Source: Ruminococcus sp.
GTDB lineage: Bacteria > Bacillota > Clostridia > Oscillospirales > Ruminococcaceae
Length of the DNA stretch: 58,541 nucleotides
Direction: 5' to 3'
NCBI GenBank assembly: GCA_031262105.1
Contig: JAISIH010000047.1
Span: 1 to 58,541 of the forward strand
Positions 1-8,128 of this stretch are shown here, one piece after another. The position numbers were made by a program, and so were the translations under genes. The notes beneath the pieces were generated by a model that had not been told where the DNA came from, searched no databases, and was given only the letters and a program-made list of their open reading frames with translations. Numbering within the stretch: position 1 is the stretch's first letter; each line of letters opens with the position of its first letter.

Positions 1-40
1 GTTATGAGCCCGACGAGCTACCGAACTGCTCCACTCCGCG
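1..40 (-). tRNA. initiator tRNA-fMet (CAU), 5' part, cut by window edge
   Basis: The minus strand reads the acceptor start CGCGGAGTGGAGC, a D-arm with GGTAGCTCGTC, and an anticodon stem whose 5' side carries the GGG run typical of initiator tRNAs, then the loop CTCATAA with anticodon CAU. The window ends inside the anticodon arm, so the T-arm and 3' end are not visible. It would supply formyl-methionine for translation initiation. The opening C1 (unpaired with A72 in the family) and the GGG run distinguish it from elongator tRNA-Met. I am confident of the identity; only the 3' half is missing. Confidence 0.92.
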
Positions 41-179
41 ATGTGCCGCACACTATTGTACGCGGCATATTACAAATCAACTGCTGTTGACTTGACAACA
101 ATATAATTATACTACTTTAGGGCGGGGGATTATTGTTGTTTTTGAAAACAATGTGTTAAATAAATGTGAACGAAGGTAG
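41..179. other. intergenic region between tRNA-fMet and clpB
   Basis: It holds no gene. A 6-bp dyad TGCCGC/GCGGCA (44-49 and 62-67) stands directly upstream of the tRNA; its loop contains TACAAT on the minus strand (55-60), a possible -10 for the tRNA, but I find no good -35 at 16-18 bases. An AT-rich hairpin near 136-151 behind clpB has no U-run and a two-base loop, so I do not call it a terminator. Confidence 0.4.
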
Positions 180-2780
180 TTATGCAATTGTAAGGTTATT
201 TCCGTCAAAATCTATTTCGAGGGTACTGTACGGCGCGACGTCGTTTGAGATGATGTGCTTTGCGATTAGGGTTTCGAGGTGCTTTTGAATGTAGCGTTTC
301 AGCGGGCGGGCGCCGTAAACGGGGTTGTAGCCTTCCGCCATGATTTGCATCTTTGCGCGTTCGGAGACGTTTAGGGAGAGCTGCTTGTTTTTGAGGCGGG
401 TGCGGAGTTCGTCGAGCATGAGGTCGATTATCGGGAAGATTACGTCTTTGGTTAGCGGTTTGTAGAAGACGATTTCGTCAAGGCGGTTGAGGAATTCGGG
501 GCGGAATCTCGCGCGGAGTTCGGACATTACTTCGTCTTTTGTTTCCTCCGTGATTTCGCCGTCGTCGTTTAAGCCCTCTAAAATGTCGGCTGAACCTATG
601 TTTGACGTCAATATTATAATAGTATTCTTAAAATCAACCGTTCGCCCCTGCGAATCGGTTATCCGCCCGTCATCAAGCACCTGCAAAAGCGTGTTGAACA
701 CGTCCGGATGCGCCTTTTCAACCTCGTCGAAAAGCACTACCGAATAGGGTTTGCGGCGGACTGCCTCGGTTAACTGCCCGCCCTCCTCGTAGCCGACATA
801 GCCCGGAGGCGCCCCGATAAGGCGGCTTACTGAGTGTTTTTCCATATATTCGGACATATCAATCCGGACAAGGTTATGCTCGTCGTCAAAGAGGGCTTCG
901 GCAAGTGCTTTCGCAAGCTCGGTTTTTCCGACGCCGGTCGGACCCATGAAAAGGAAGCTCCCTATAGGCTTGCCCGGGTCGCTTATTCCGGCTCTGGAGC
1001 GGAGAATTGCATCGGAAACCTTCGTCACGGCTTCGTCCTGCCCGATAACGCGCTTGTGGAGGATATTTTCGAGGTTGAGAAGCTTGTCACGCTCCCCTTC
1101 CATCAGCTTTGTAACGGGAATCCCTGTCCATCGCCCGACAATCCGCGCAATTTCTTCGTCTGTAACCTTATCGCGGACGAGTTTATCAGACTTTCCGCTC
1201 GCTTTTGCTTCCTCTGCTTCCGCTTCTTCAAGGTTCTTTTTTAACGTCGGAAGCTTTCCGTACTGGAGTTCGGCGGCTTTGTCAAGGTTGTATTGGCGTT
1301 GCGCTTCGGCAATTTCCGCCGTTGTATTTTCAATCTCTTCGCGGAGTTTGCGGAGTTTTTCCGCACCCTCTTTCTCATTCTCAAGCCGCGCTTTCATCTG
1401 CGTAAATTCGTCGCGAAGCTCTGCCAATTCGGATTGAATTTCGAGAAGCTCTTCCGCAGAAATTTTATCCGTCTCTTTTTTAAGTGCAGTTTCGGCAATC
1501 TCCATCTGCATAATTTTTCGCGAAAGGTCGTCCATCTCCGCCGGCATCGAGTTCATCTCGGTGCGGATTAACGCGCAGGCTTCGTCAACAAGGTCAATCG
1601 CCTTGTCGGGCAAAAACCTGTCGGAAATATATCTGTCGGAGAGGGTCGCGGCGGTTATCAGCGCGTTGTCTTGGATATTTACGCCGTGAAAAACTTCGTA
1701 GCGTTCCTTCAAACCGCGCAGAATTGCAATTGTATCTTCGACTGTCGGTTCGTCCGCAAACACAGGCTGGAAGCGGCGTTCAAGCGCGGCATCTTTTTCA
1801 ATATAACGCCTGTATTCGTTGATTGTCGTCGCGCCGATACAGTGGAGTTCGCCCCTCGCAAGCATCGGTTTTAGGAGGTTCCCCGCGTCCATTGCGCCGT
1901 CGGTTTTTCCCGCGCCGACGATTGTGTGAAGCTCGTCAATGAATAGAATTATCCTGCCGTCGGATTCGCGGACTTCGTTTAAGACTGCCTTTAGGCGTTC
2001 TTCAAATTCGCCGCGAAATTTCGCGCCGGAAATTAATGCACCCATATCGAGCGAAAAAATTTTGCGTTCTTTTAGATTTTCCGGCACGTCGCCGTGTACA
2101 ATTCTAAGTGCCAGACCCTCGGCAATTGCTGTCTTTCCGACGCCCGGTTCGCCGATTATTACCGGGTTATTTTTTGTTTTCCGTGATAAAATTCTTATGA
2201 CGTTTCGTATTTCCGCATCACGCCCGATTACCGGGTCGATTTTATTGAGTGCGGCGGCGCGGACAAGATCGGTTCCGTATTTATTGAGGGCATCATAGGT
2301 TTCTTCGGGGTTGTCCGATGTAACGCGCTTGCTCCCGCGGATTTTTTGGAGCGATTTAAGATAACCGTCCTTGTTCAAATTGTACTTCTTAAAAATCCGC
2401 TTAATTCTATCATTCGCGTGGTCAAAAAGCGCAAGCATAATATGTTCAACCGACACGAAATCGTCGTTCATCTGACCGGCGATACGTTCGGCGGCGTTAA
2501 GGCAATTTTCAACGCTTGTCGTGATATAAACCGTGCCGGGTTCTCGCCCCGATCCTGTAACCTTCGGCAACGCTCCGACAGCCGCTTTAACCTCGGCTCT
2601 GACAACGTTCGAGTCCACTCCCATTCGCTTAATAAGCTGGGAAGTAAGCCCGTCATCCTGCTCAAGAAGAGCATATAAAAGATGCTCCTGCTCGATATTC
2701 ATGTTCTGATATTCAACCGCGACAGACTGTGCGAAATTAATCGCTTCTACCGATTTTTTAGTGAATTTTTGAATGTCCAT
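180..2780 (-). CDS. clpB: ATP-dependent disaggregase ClpB (Hsp100)
   Basis: A hexameric AAA+ chaperone of the cytosol that, with the DnaK system, pulls polypeptides out of aggregates. The 866-residue length is normal for full-length ClpB. Visible in order are the N-terminal Clp repeats (about 1-145), the first AAA+ module with Walker A GEPGVGKT at 210-217 and Walker B LFIDELH, a long Glu/Lys-rich coiled-coil middle domain (about 400-530) that separates ClpB from ClpC/ClpA, and the second module with [16 protein letters not shown] and [11 protein letters not shown]. No ClpP-binding tripeptide loop is evident. The ATG is preceded by AGAAGGTG at a suitable distance. It stands alone, 87 bases downstream of an EamA-family gene. 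No CIRCE or CtsR heptad operator is visible upstream, so its heat regulation is unclear. Confidence 0.97.
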   Translation of the reverse strand: MDIQKFTKKSVEAINFAQSVAVEYQNMNIEQEHLLYALLEQDDGLTSQLIKRMGVDSNVVRAEVKAAVGALPKVTGSGREPGTVYITTSVENCLNAAERIAGQMNDDFVSVEHIMLALFDHANDRIKRIFKKYNLNKDGYLKSLQKIRGSKRVTSDNPEETYDALNKYGTDLVRAAALNKIDPVIGRDAEIRNVIRILSRKTKNNPVIIGEPGVGKTAIAEGLALRIVHGDVPENLKERKIFSLDMGALISGAKFRGEFEERLKAVLNEVRESDGRIILFIDELHTIVGAGKTDGAMDAGNLLKPMLARGELHCIGATTINEYRRYIEKDAALERRFQPVFADEPTVEDTIAILRGLKERYEVFHGVNIQDNALITAATLSDRYISDRFLPDKAIDLVDEACALIRTEMNSMPAEMDDLSRKIMQMEIAETALKKETDKISAEELLEIQSELAELRDEFTQMKARLENEKEGAEKLRKLREEIENTTAEIAEAQRQYNLDKAAELQYGKLPTLKKNLEEAEAEEAKASGKSDKLVRDKVTDEEIARIVGRWTGIPVTKLMEGERDKLLNLENILHKRVIGQDEAVTKVSDAILRSRAGISDPGKPIGSFLFMGPTGVGKTELAKALAEALFDDEHNLVRIDMSEYMEKHSVSRLIGAPPGYVGYEEGGQLTEAVRRKPYSVVLFDEVEKAHPDVFNTLLQVLDDGRITDSQGRTVDFKNTIIILTSNIGSADILEGLNDDGEITEETKDEVMSELRARFRPEFLNRLDEIVFYKPLTKDVIFPIIDLMLDELRTRLKNKQLSLNVSERAKMQIMAEGYNPVYGARPLKRYIQKHLETLIAKHIISNDVAPYSTLEIDFDGNNLTIA

Positions 2781-2867
2781 ACAATCACCTTCTGAAAATT
2801 ATTTCTGATATAATTATAACCTATTTTTGTGAAAATTATATGTAAATTTCGTTAGAGAAAATTAAAA
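2781..2867 (-). promoter_or_regulatory. putative clpB promoter region
   Basis: An AT-rich 87-base gap lies between the EamA-family gene and clpB. On the minus strand a TATAAT (2813-2818) is a plausible -10, but no convincing -35 lies at 16-18 bases, and TTTTCA upstream fits only a later, weaker -10. There is no terminator-like hairpin for the upstream gene, so read-through from the long operon is possible. Confidence 0.3.
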
Positions 2868-3773
2868 TTAACTGTCGCGAATTTCATATGCGCGAGGGGA
2901 TTTTTTGTTATGAAAAAACATAACCACAGCGGACGTTATTATAATAATATAACCGACAAAACTTAAGCTATCCGGCACTTCGCCGAATATGAAAAAACCG
3001 AGAATTGCAGTGAAGATAACTTGGCTGTAGTCGAATACCGAAAGCTCTTTTGCGGGTGCGAATGAATACGCTGCCGTTACCGAAAACTGCGCGCCCGCCG
3101 CTGAAATTCCCGCTAAAACGAGCATTAAAAGCTGAAACCATGACATCTGTTCATAGAAAAATATCAGTGACGGGAGTGTTACAATACACGAAAATGCGGA
3201 AAAGTAAAATACGATTAGCGTTGCCTTTTCGTGATTATCGGAAAGCCGTCGTATTGCCGCATACGCCGCTCCCGCCGCAACTCCGCCGATAAATCCGATT
3301 ATATACGGAAGAAGTTCAGGGTTATTAAAACTCGGTTTTATGATAAAAAGGCTTCCGCCGATTGCCGCTAAAATCATCAGCCATTGAAAACCGTTCGCCA
3401 TTTCATGAAGAAAAATTGCGGAAAAAATTATCGTGAAAAACGGCGCCATTTTATTAAGCATAGAAGCGTCCGCAAGGTCAATTGTTCCGACGGCGTAAAA
3501 ATTGCAGAGAAGCCCTGTAGTGCCGAGTACGAGACGGATTGCGAGAGGAAAACCGCTGCCCTTTTTCCAGCGGAAACTCTGCTTATTTTTTATCATTATA
3601 AACGATGCAATTGTGAAGGCAATCGCGTTTCTGAAAAACGCTTTTTGAAACGGCGAAATGTCGCCCGCCGCCGCAACGCAGGTGTTCATAATCGAAAAGC
3701 AAAACGCCGCGCTTAAAATGCAAAGCATTCCGAGAAGCTTTTTGTTTATTTCTTTGTGTTTTTTATCGGTCAA
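2868..3773 (-). CDS. EamA/DMT-superfamily transporter
   Basis: An integral membrane protein of about 301 residues with ten hydrophobic segments arranged as two EamA repeats (around 5-135 and 150-290), the pattern of drug/metabolite transporters such as RhaT- and YdcZ-like exporters. The substrate cannot be told from sequence; amino acid or metabolite export is typical. The reading frame stays open up to a TTG at 3827, but that start overlaps the upstream gene and has no ribosome binding site. I prefer the TTG at 3773, which gives a Lys-rich cytoplasmic N-terminus before the first helix and leaves a 22-base gap. It is the last gene of the long unit that starts at 16769. Confidence 0.82.
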   Translation of the reverse strand: MTDKKHKEINKKLLGMLCILSAAFCFSIMNTCVAAAGDISPFQKAFFRNAIAFTIASFIMIKNKQSFRWKKGSGFPLAIRLVLGTTGLLCNFYAVGTIDLADASMLNKMAPFFTIIFSAIFLHEMANGFQWLMILAAIGGSLFIIKPSFNNPELLPYIIGFIGGVAAGAAYAAIRRLSDNHEKATLIVFYFSAFSCIVTLPSLIFFYEQMSWFQLLMLVLAGISAAGAQFSVTAAYSFAPAKELSVFDYSQVIFTAILGFFIFGEVPDSLSFVGYIIIITSAVVMFFHNKKSPRAYEIRDS

Positions 3774-3795
3774 AGCTTCACACCCGCTATGAAAA

Positions 3796-4593
3796 TTAGA
3801 GTCCCGAATCCGTGCTAACTGCGTCAACCTGCGTTATTGCCACAAGGTGCATTGTGTCGCCGCGCTTTGTAACAACGTACTCAACATATTTTTCGGGCGT
3901 CGGAACATCCTCCGTAATTACATACCACGACGGTGTCGGCGAAAGATAACCGACAAGCAAAGTATACCGCTCGCCGACCTTAGAAATGCTCTCAATGTAG
4001 GGCGAATATGTGAAGTATTTCGGGTGTGCGGGGATACGATACGACTTTAATTGTTCGTCATAATAAAACTGAACATCGGTGCCGATAATCGATTGATTTT
4101 CAATCGGTAAACCTTCGCCGAAAAGCTTTATCGCGTGCTGTTCCACAAGCAGTTCCGGGACGATAATATTATCAAATTCGCCGGGATAAATCGACTTATC
4201 TTCGTAAAGAATTATATCCCAAATTGCCGCAGAAATTATCGTTTCATTCCGCATTTTAACCGTCTTGTCAAAGGGCGGCGGATCGCAGATTACAATCGGA
4301 TAAATAAACTCCGCGAACTCGTTTTTTTGTGCGGTATTGTCGGCAAAATCTTTTACTTCTCCCGATATAAAACTGTAGGTCGAAATAATCCCGACAACCG
4401 ACATTACAAGTACAAAAAAACCGAGTATAAAGAAAATTTTACGCGACGACTGATGCTTCACCTCCACAGGCGTATAATCGTCTTCCGAAGCATCGGTAAT
4501 TATGTCGTTTTCATCCTCGTCAAGAGCACGCTCGAAAATTTGTTTTATATTTTCCTGCGTGTTTTCAGACTTATTTTTCTTGCGTGAACTCAT
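3796..4593 (-). CDS. unknown single-pass membrane protein
   Basis: I do not recognise a family. The protein has about 265 residues: a Lys/Ser-rich start, an acidic stretch (about 20-40), one hydrophobic segment near 53-75, and a C-terminal domain of about 185 residues that should lie outside the membrane, with several Pro/Tyr-rich turns and no cysteine pair. An in-frame ATG at 4614 exists, but the ATG at 4593 has a GGAG seven bases upstream and is the better start. The gene begins 25 bases after proA and ends 22 bases before the EamA gene, so it is co-transcribed with proline biosynthesis. A link to proline or to envelope function is only suggested by position. Confidence 0.75.
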   Translation of the reverse strand: MSSRKKNKSENTQENIKQIFERALDEDENDIITDASEDDYTPVEVKHQSSRKIFFILGFFVLVMSVVGIISTYSFISGEVKDFADNTAQKNEFAEFIYPIVICDPPPFDKTVKMRNETIISAAIWDIILYEDKSIYPGEFDNIIVPELLVEQHAIKLFGEGLPIENQSIIGTDVQFYYDEQLKSYRIPAHPKYFTYSPYIESISKVGERYTLLVGYLSPTPSWYVITEDVPTPEKYVEYVVTKRGDTMHLVAITQVDAVSTDSGL

Positions 4594-4618
4594 TTTTTTA
4601 CTCCGAATTTTCATTCAT

Positions 4619-5878
4619 TTATGAGCGTATCTGACCGTTTCCGTCTATCAGATATTTTACGGTTGTAAGTGCATCAAGCCCCATCGGTCCTCTTGCGTGC
4701 ATCTTTTGTGTTGAAATTCCGATTTCTGCGCCGAGACCGAACATTCCGCCGTCTGTGAAGGCTGTCGAAACATTTACGTAAACCGCCGCGCTATCGACTT
4801 CACGCCTGAATTTTTCGGCGTTTGCGAGGTTATTTGTGACAATACATTCCGAATGTTTTGACGAATATTTATCAATATGTTTTATTGCTTCATCGACATC
4901 TTTTACGACTTTTACAGCAATTATATAGTCTAAAAATTCCGTCTCGTAATCATTTTCTGTTGCTATTTTTACACATTCACCTAATATGTTTTTTGCAGTT
5001 TCGTCACCGCGGATTTCAACGTTTTTTTCGTCAAATTTCGCTTTCATAATCGGCAAAAATTCGTCTGCGATTTTTTCATTTACAAGGAGCGTTTCAATAG
5101 CGTTGCAGACAGACGGACGACGGCATTTTGCGTTAAATGCGAGGTTTACTGCCATGCTAAAATCGGCGGTTTCGTCAACGTAAAGATGGCAGTTCCCGAC
5201 TCCAGTTTCAATAACCGGGACGGTTGCGTTTTTCACCACGGCGTTAATTAAACCCGCTCCACCGCGCGGAATAAGCACGTCGATATATTCGTTGCATTTC
5301 ATCATTGCGCCGGAAGATTCACGCGAAATATCATCAACAAAGCAGATTATATCTTCCGGTAAACCGACGGATTTCAACGCTTGCCGCATAATTTCCGCGA
5401 TTTTTTTGTTCGAGTTATATGCTTCTTTTCCGCCGCGTAAAATGCAGACGTTGCCCGATTTTAAGCAAAGCACCGCCGCGTCCGCCGTAACGTTCGGGCG
5501 TGATTCATAAATAATCCCGATAACACCGAGGGGAACGCGGATTTTTTCAATTTTCATTCCGTTTGGTCGTATGCTTCCGCCATCAATTTTGCCGATCGGA
5601 TCGTCAAGCCTTATCACGTCGCGGATACTTTCTGCAATGCCGGTTATGCGTTCGGATGTCAGGCGCAATCTGTCTTTGAGCGACTCCGAGATACCATTTT
5701 CATCGGCTTTTGAAAGGTCTTTTTCATTCGCTTCAAGAAGCGATTTTTCGTTTTCGATAAGTGCTTCTGCAATCGCTTCAAGTGCGGAATTTTTCGTATT
5801 TGTATCGGCAATCGCAATCGTTTTCGCCGCACTTTTCGCCGCTTTTCCAAGGCTGTTTATTAAGTTAACCGAGTCCAT
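4619..5878 (-). CDS. proA: gamma-glutamyl phosphate reductase
   Basis: It catalyses the second step of proline synthesis, NADPH-dependent reduction of glutamyl-5-phosphate to glutamate semialdehyde. The 419 residues match the family length. Recognisable parts are GVIGIIYESRPNVT (near 118-131), the glycine-rich segment KSGNVCILRGGKEA, and the catalytic cysteine at about 258 in SVCNAIETLLV, an aldehyde-dehydrogenase-like fold. ATG start with AGAGG upstream. It lies 18 bases after proB, so kinase and reductase are made together, as expected for enzymes that pass on an unstable intermediate. Nothing unusual was seen. Confidence 0.97.
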   Translation of the reverse strand: MDSVNLINSLGKAAKSAAKTIAIADTNTKNSALEAIAEALIENEKSLLEANEKDLSKADENGISESLKDRLRLTSERITGIAESIRDVIRLDDPIGKIDGGSIRPNGMKIEKIRVPLGVIGIIYESRPNVTADAAVLCLKSGNVCILRGGKEAYNSNKKIAEIMRQALKSVGLPEDIICFVDDISRESSGAMMKCNEYIDVLIPRGGAGLINAVVKNATVPVIETGVGNCHLYVDETADFSMAVNLAFNAKCRRPSVCNAIETLLVNEKIADEFLPIMKAKFDEKNVEIRGDETAKNILGECVKIATENDYETEFLDYIIAVKVVKDVDEAIKHIDKYSSKHSECIVTNNLANAEKFRREVDSAAVYVNVSTAFTDGGMFGLGAEIGISTQKMHARGPMGLDALTTVKYLIDGNGQIRS

Positions 5879-5896
5879 TTTTTTACCTCTTTTGAT

Positions 5897-6685
5897 TTAT
5901 TTATGCACAAAAATGCTCCCGATTTCTTCGCCGTCAAAAAGCCTATAAAGGTTCTCGGGGGTTTTTCCGTTGATGATTGCCATGTCAATTCCTGCCTCGG
6001 TTACAATCTGCGCAGCCTTAATTTTCGTCGCCATTCCGCCGCTCCCGAGCATTGACCCTGCGCCTCCCGCAACACCCTTTATTTCGTCCGAAATATCCTC
6101 AATATACGGGATAAGTTTTGCATTCGGATTATCCTGAGGGTTGCCGTCGAAAAGGCCGTCAATGTCCGACAAAATTACGAGCAAATCGGACTTCGACATT
6201 ACCGCAACGAACGCCGCAAGCGAGTCGTTTTCTCCGAATTCAAGCTCTAATTCATCAATTGCAACGGTGTCATTTTCGTTCACAATCGGAATTACGTTAT
6301 ATTCTATAAGCCGGTTAATCGTGTTTAAGACGTTGTTTTTTCGCGGCGTGTCAATCACATATTTTGTGAGAAGAATCTGCCCGATTTTTATTCCGTACGC
6401 ATCGAAAAGTTTATCGTAAATGTCCATCAGTTCGCACTGCCCGACAGCCGCACACGCCTGCTTTGAAGGGGTATCCTTCGGGCGGGTCGAGAGTCCGATT
6501 TTTGACATTCCAAGACCTATTGCTCCGCTTGAGACTATGATGATTTCAAGTCCGCTGTTTTCAAGATCACTGATAACTTTTACTAACTTTTCTACGCGCC
6601 TGATATTAAGCCGCCCGGTTTTATGCGTTAACGTTGATGTTCCGAGCTTAATTATTATGCGTTTTTTACTGCTGATATCGAACAT
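5897..6685 (-). CDS. proB: glutamate 5-kinase, short form without PUA domain
   Basis: It phosphorylates glutamate with ATP to open proline biosynthesis. The protein has 262 residues and consists only of the amino acid kinase domain: KLGTSTLTHKTG at the N-terminus, IIVSSGAIGLGM, IPIVNENDTVA, and ILSDIDGLFDGNP. The C-terminal PUA domain found in the longer (about 370-residue) enterobacterial enzyme is absent, as in a number of Gram-positive homologues. Start ATG with GAGG; that ribosome binding site overlaps the stop codon of the upstream dehydrogenase. The kinase domain alone carries the proline feedback site in the family, so inhibition by proline may still occur. Confidence 0.96.
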   Translation of the reverse strand: MFDISSKKRIIIKLGTSTLTHKTGRLNIRRVEKLVKVISDLENSGLEIIIVSSGAIGLGMSKIGLSTRPKDTPSKQACAAVGQCELMDIYDKLFDAYGIKIGQILLTKYVIDTPRKNNVLNTINRLIEYNVIPIVNENDTVAIDELELEFGENDSLAAFVAVMSKSDLLVILSDIDGLFDGNPQDNPNAKLIPYIEDISDEIKGVAGGAGSMLGSGGMATKIKAAQIVTEAGIDMAIINGKTPENLYRLFDGEEIGSIFVHK

Positions 6686-6693
6686 AAAAAACC

Positions 6694-7668
6694 TCAGTTC
6701 ACTACATTTATCGGCGTGTTATTTTTATACTGCCGCAAATTTTCCGCAACAATTTCAACAAGCCTTATTCGTGCTTCAATCGGAGCCCACGCCACATGGG
6801 GAGAGATTAAAAGCTTTCTTTTCGGGAAATTTTCATCATTAATAAGCTTCCAAATTGGGCTATCTTCCGACATTGGCTCGACTGCTAAAACATCAAGTCC
6901 TGCGCCGGCAATTTTACCGTTTTTAAGCGCGTCTGCAAGTGCCTTTTCGTCAACAACTCCACCCCGCGAAGTGTTGATTATAACAGCATTTTTTTTGCAT
7001 AATGAAAGCCTTGCAGTGTTCACTAAATTTTCAGTTTCAAACGTTAACGGACAGTGCAAAGTTATGAAGTCTGAACGGATAAAAATTTCGTCAAGCGGTA
7101 CATTTTCTTTGCCCTTTATCGGTGTTCTGGTGCTTATCAAAACATTCATACCAAACGCTTCCGCAATTTTTTCGACAGCGTGTCCGATTGCACCGTAACC
7201 GATTATTCCGATAGTTTTTCCATGGAGTTCTGTTGTCGGAAAAACGAATTCTGCAAAAGATTTTGCACGAATCCAACCGCCGTTTTTTACAAAATCCGCA
7301 TACGAAGACGTGCGTTTCGCGAATTCGAGAATGAACGCAAAAACCGTTTCGGCGACAGCGTTGGTTGCATATCCCGGAACGTTTGTAACGGTAATTCCGC
7401 GGGCTTTTGCCGCCGCAAGATCAATGTTATTATAACCTGTTGCACAAAGCCCGATGTAACGAAGATTTTCACATTTTTCGATAATTTCTGCGGTAAACGG
7501 CGTTTTATTGCAGAGTACAATTTCATGATTTCCGACATATTCGACGATGTTTGAAACGGGTGTAAAATCGTGTTCATCAAGCCCGCCGGTGACACTGCGA
7601 ATAGCGTGAAAATCAATGTCCCCGCGTGAAATTGTGCCGGCTTCAAGCATTACAGCGTTGTTTTTCAT
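6694..7668 (-). CDS. D-isomer specific 2-hydroxyacid dehydrogenase
   Basis: An NAD-dependent oxidoreductase of 324 residues. The Rossmann core shows GKTIGIIGYGAIGHAVEKIA, the catalytic arginine sits in NTSRGGVVDE, and the catalytic histidine in ISPHVAWAP; the N-terminal part has the family pattern AAKARGITVTNVPGYAT followed by VAETVFAFIL. The closest functional groups are glycerate/hydroxypyruvate dehydrogenases, but substrate cannot be fixed from these motifs. It is placed between a small HTH membrane protein (19-base gap) and proB (8-base gap). A distinct serA occurs at 25220, so this is not the serine pathway enzyme. Confidence 0.9.
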   Translation of the reverse strand: MKNNAVMLEAGTISRGDIDFHAIRSVTGGLDEHDFTPVSNIVEYVGNHEIVLCNKTPFTAEIIEKCENLRYIGLCATGYNNIDLAAAKARGITVTNVPGYATNAVAETVFAFILEFAKRTSSYADFVKNGGWIRAKSFAEFVFPTTELHGKTIGIIGYGAIGHAVEKIAEAFGMNVLISTRTPIKGKENVPLDEIFIRSDFITLHCPLTFETENLVNTARLSLCKKNAVIINTSRGGVVDEKALADALKNGKIAGAGLDVLAVEPMSEDSPIWKLINDENFPKRKLLISPHVAWAPIEARIRLVEIVAENLRQYKNNTPINVVN

Positions 7669-7687
7669 AATCTATTTTTCTCGAAAA

Positions 7688-8110
7688 TTACTCATCTTCC
7701 GATGATGAATTTGCCTTAAGTTTATTCTGATAAGCTTCATTCTCAAACCAAGCGTCAAGCACGGTTTTCGCGATTACATAACCTGATTCTGTCCTGATAT
7801 ATTCGGTAATTTCGCCGGAAGTTATAAGCGTAGAAATTTCGCCCGGCGTCATATGAAGATACTCGGCGGCTTCTTCGGTATTCATATACATTTTATCGGT
7901 ATATGTAAGTTCCGAAGGCGTCGAATAGGAATTCGTATCGGAAAAACTCGTTTTGGCTATTGTTTCGTTAAGCGCGGTGATTTTTGTGCCTAAATTTCCT
8001 GCGGCGATTAGAAGAAATACCCCTAAAATAATGCTCGCAATTATCCGCTCGCCGGGAAGTCCGGTGTGTCTGACGCCGGTTCTGTTTTTTTCAACCATAC
8101 GACCTGCCAT
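7688..8110 (-). CDS. single-pass membrane protein with excisionase-like HTH domain
   Basis: A 140-residue protein of unknown role. Residues 1-22 are basic (five Arg/Lys plus His), 23-43 form one hydrophobic helix, 44-72 are Ser/Thr-rich, and about 73-125 read as a MerR/excisionase-type helix-turn-helix (MNTEEAAEYLHMTPGEIS, then a wing-like ESGYVIAKTVLDAWFE). The positive-inside rule would put the HTH outside the cell, which does not fit DNA binding; either the topology is reversed or the fold serves another purpose. ATG with GAGGTG upstream. It lies directly after addA (18-base gap) in the same unit. I have no function to offer. Confidence 0.75.
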   Translation of the reverse strand: MAGRMVEKNRTGVRHTGLPGERIIASIILGVFLLIAAGNLGTKITALNETIAKTSFSDTNSYSTPSELTYTDKMYMNTEEAAEYLHMTPGEISTLITSGEITEYIRTESGYVIAKTVLDAWFENEAYQNKLKANSSSEDE

Positions 8111-8128
8111 AAAAACACCTCGTTATTC

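Noticed and set aside
136-152. Terminator hairpin behind clpB
   Set aside because: TTGTTTT/AAAACAA has only a two-base loop, weak AT pairs and no U-run on the minus strand.
2781-2867. CIRCE or CtsR operator upstream of clpB
   Set aside because: No TTAGCACTC inverted repeat or GGTCAAA heptads in the gap; only an AT-rich -10-like site.
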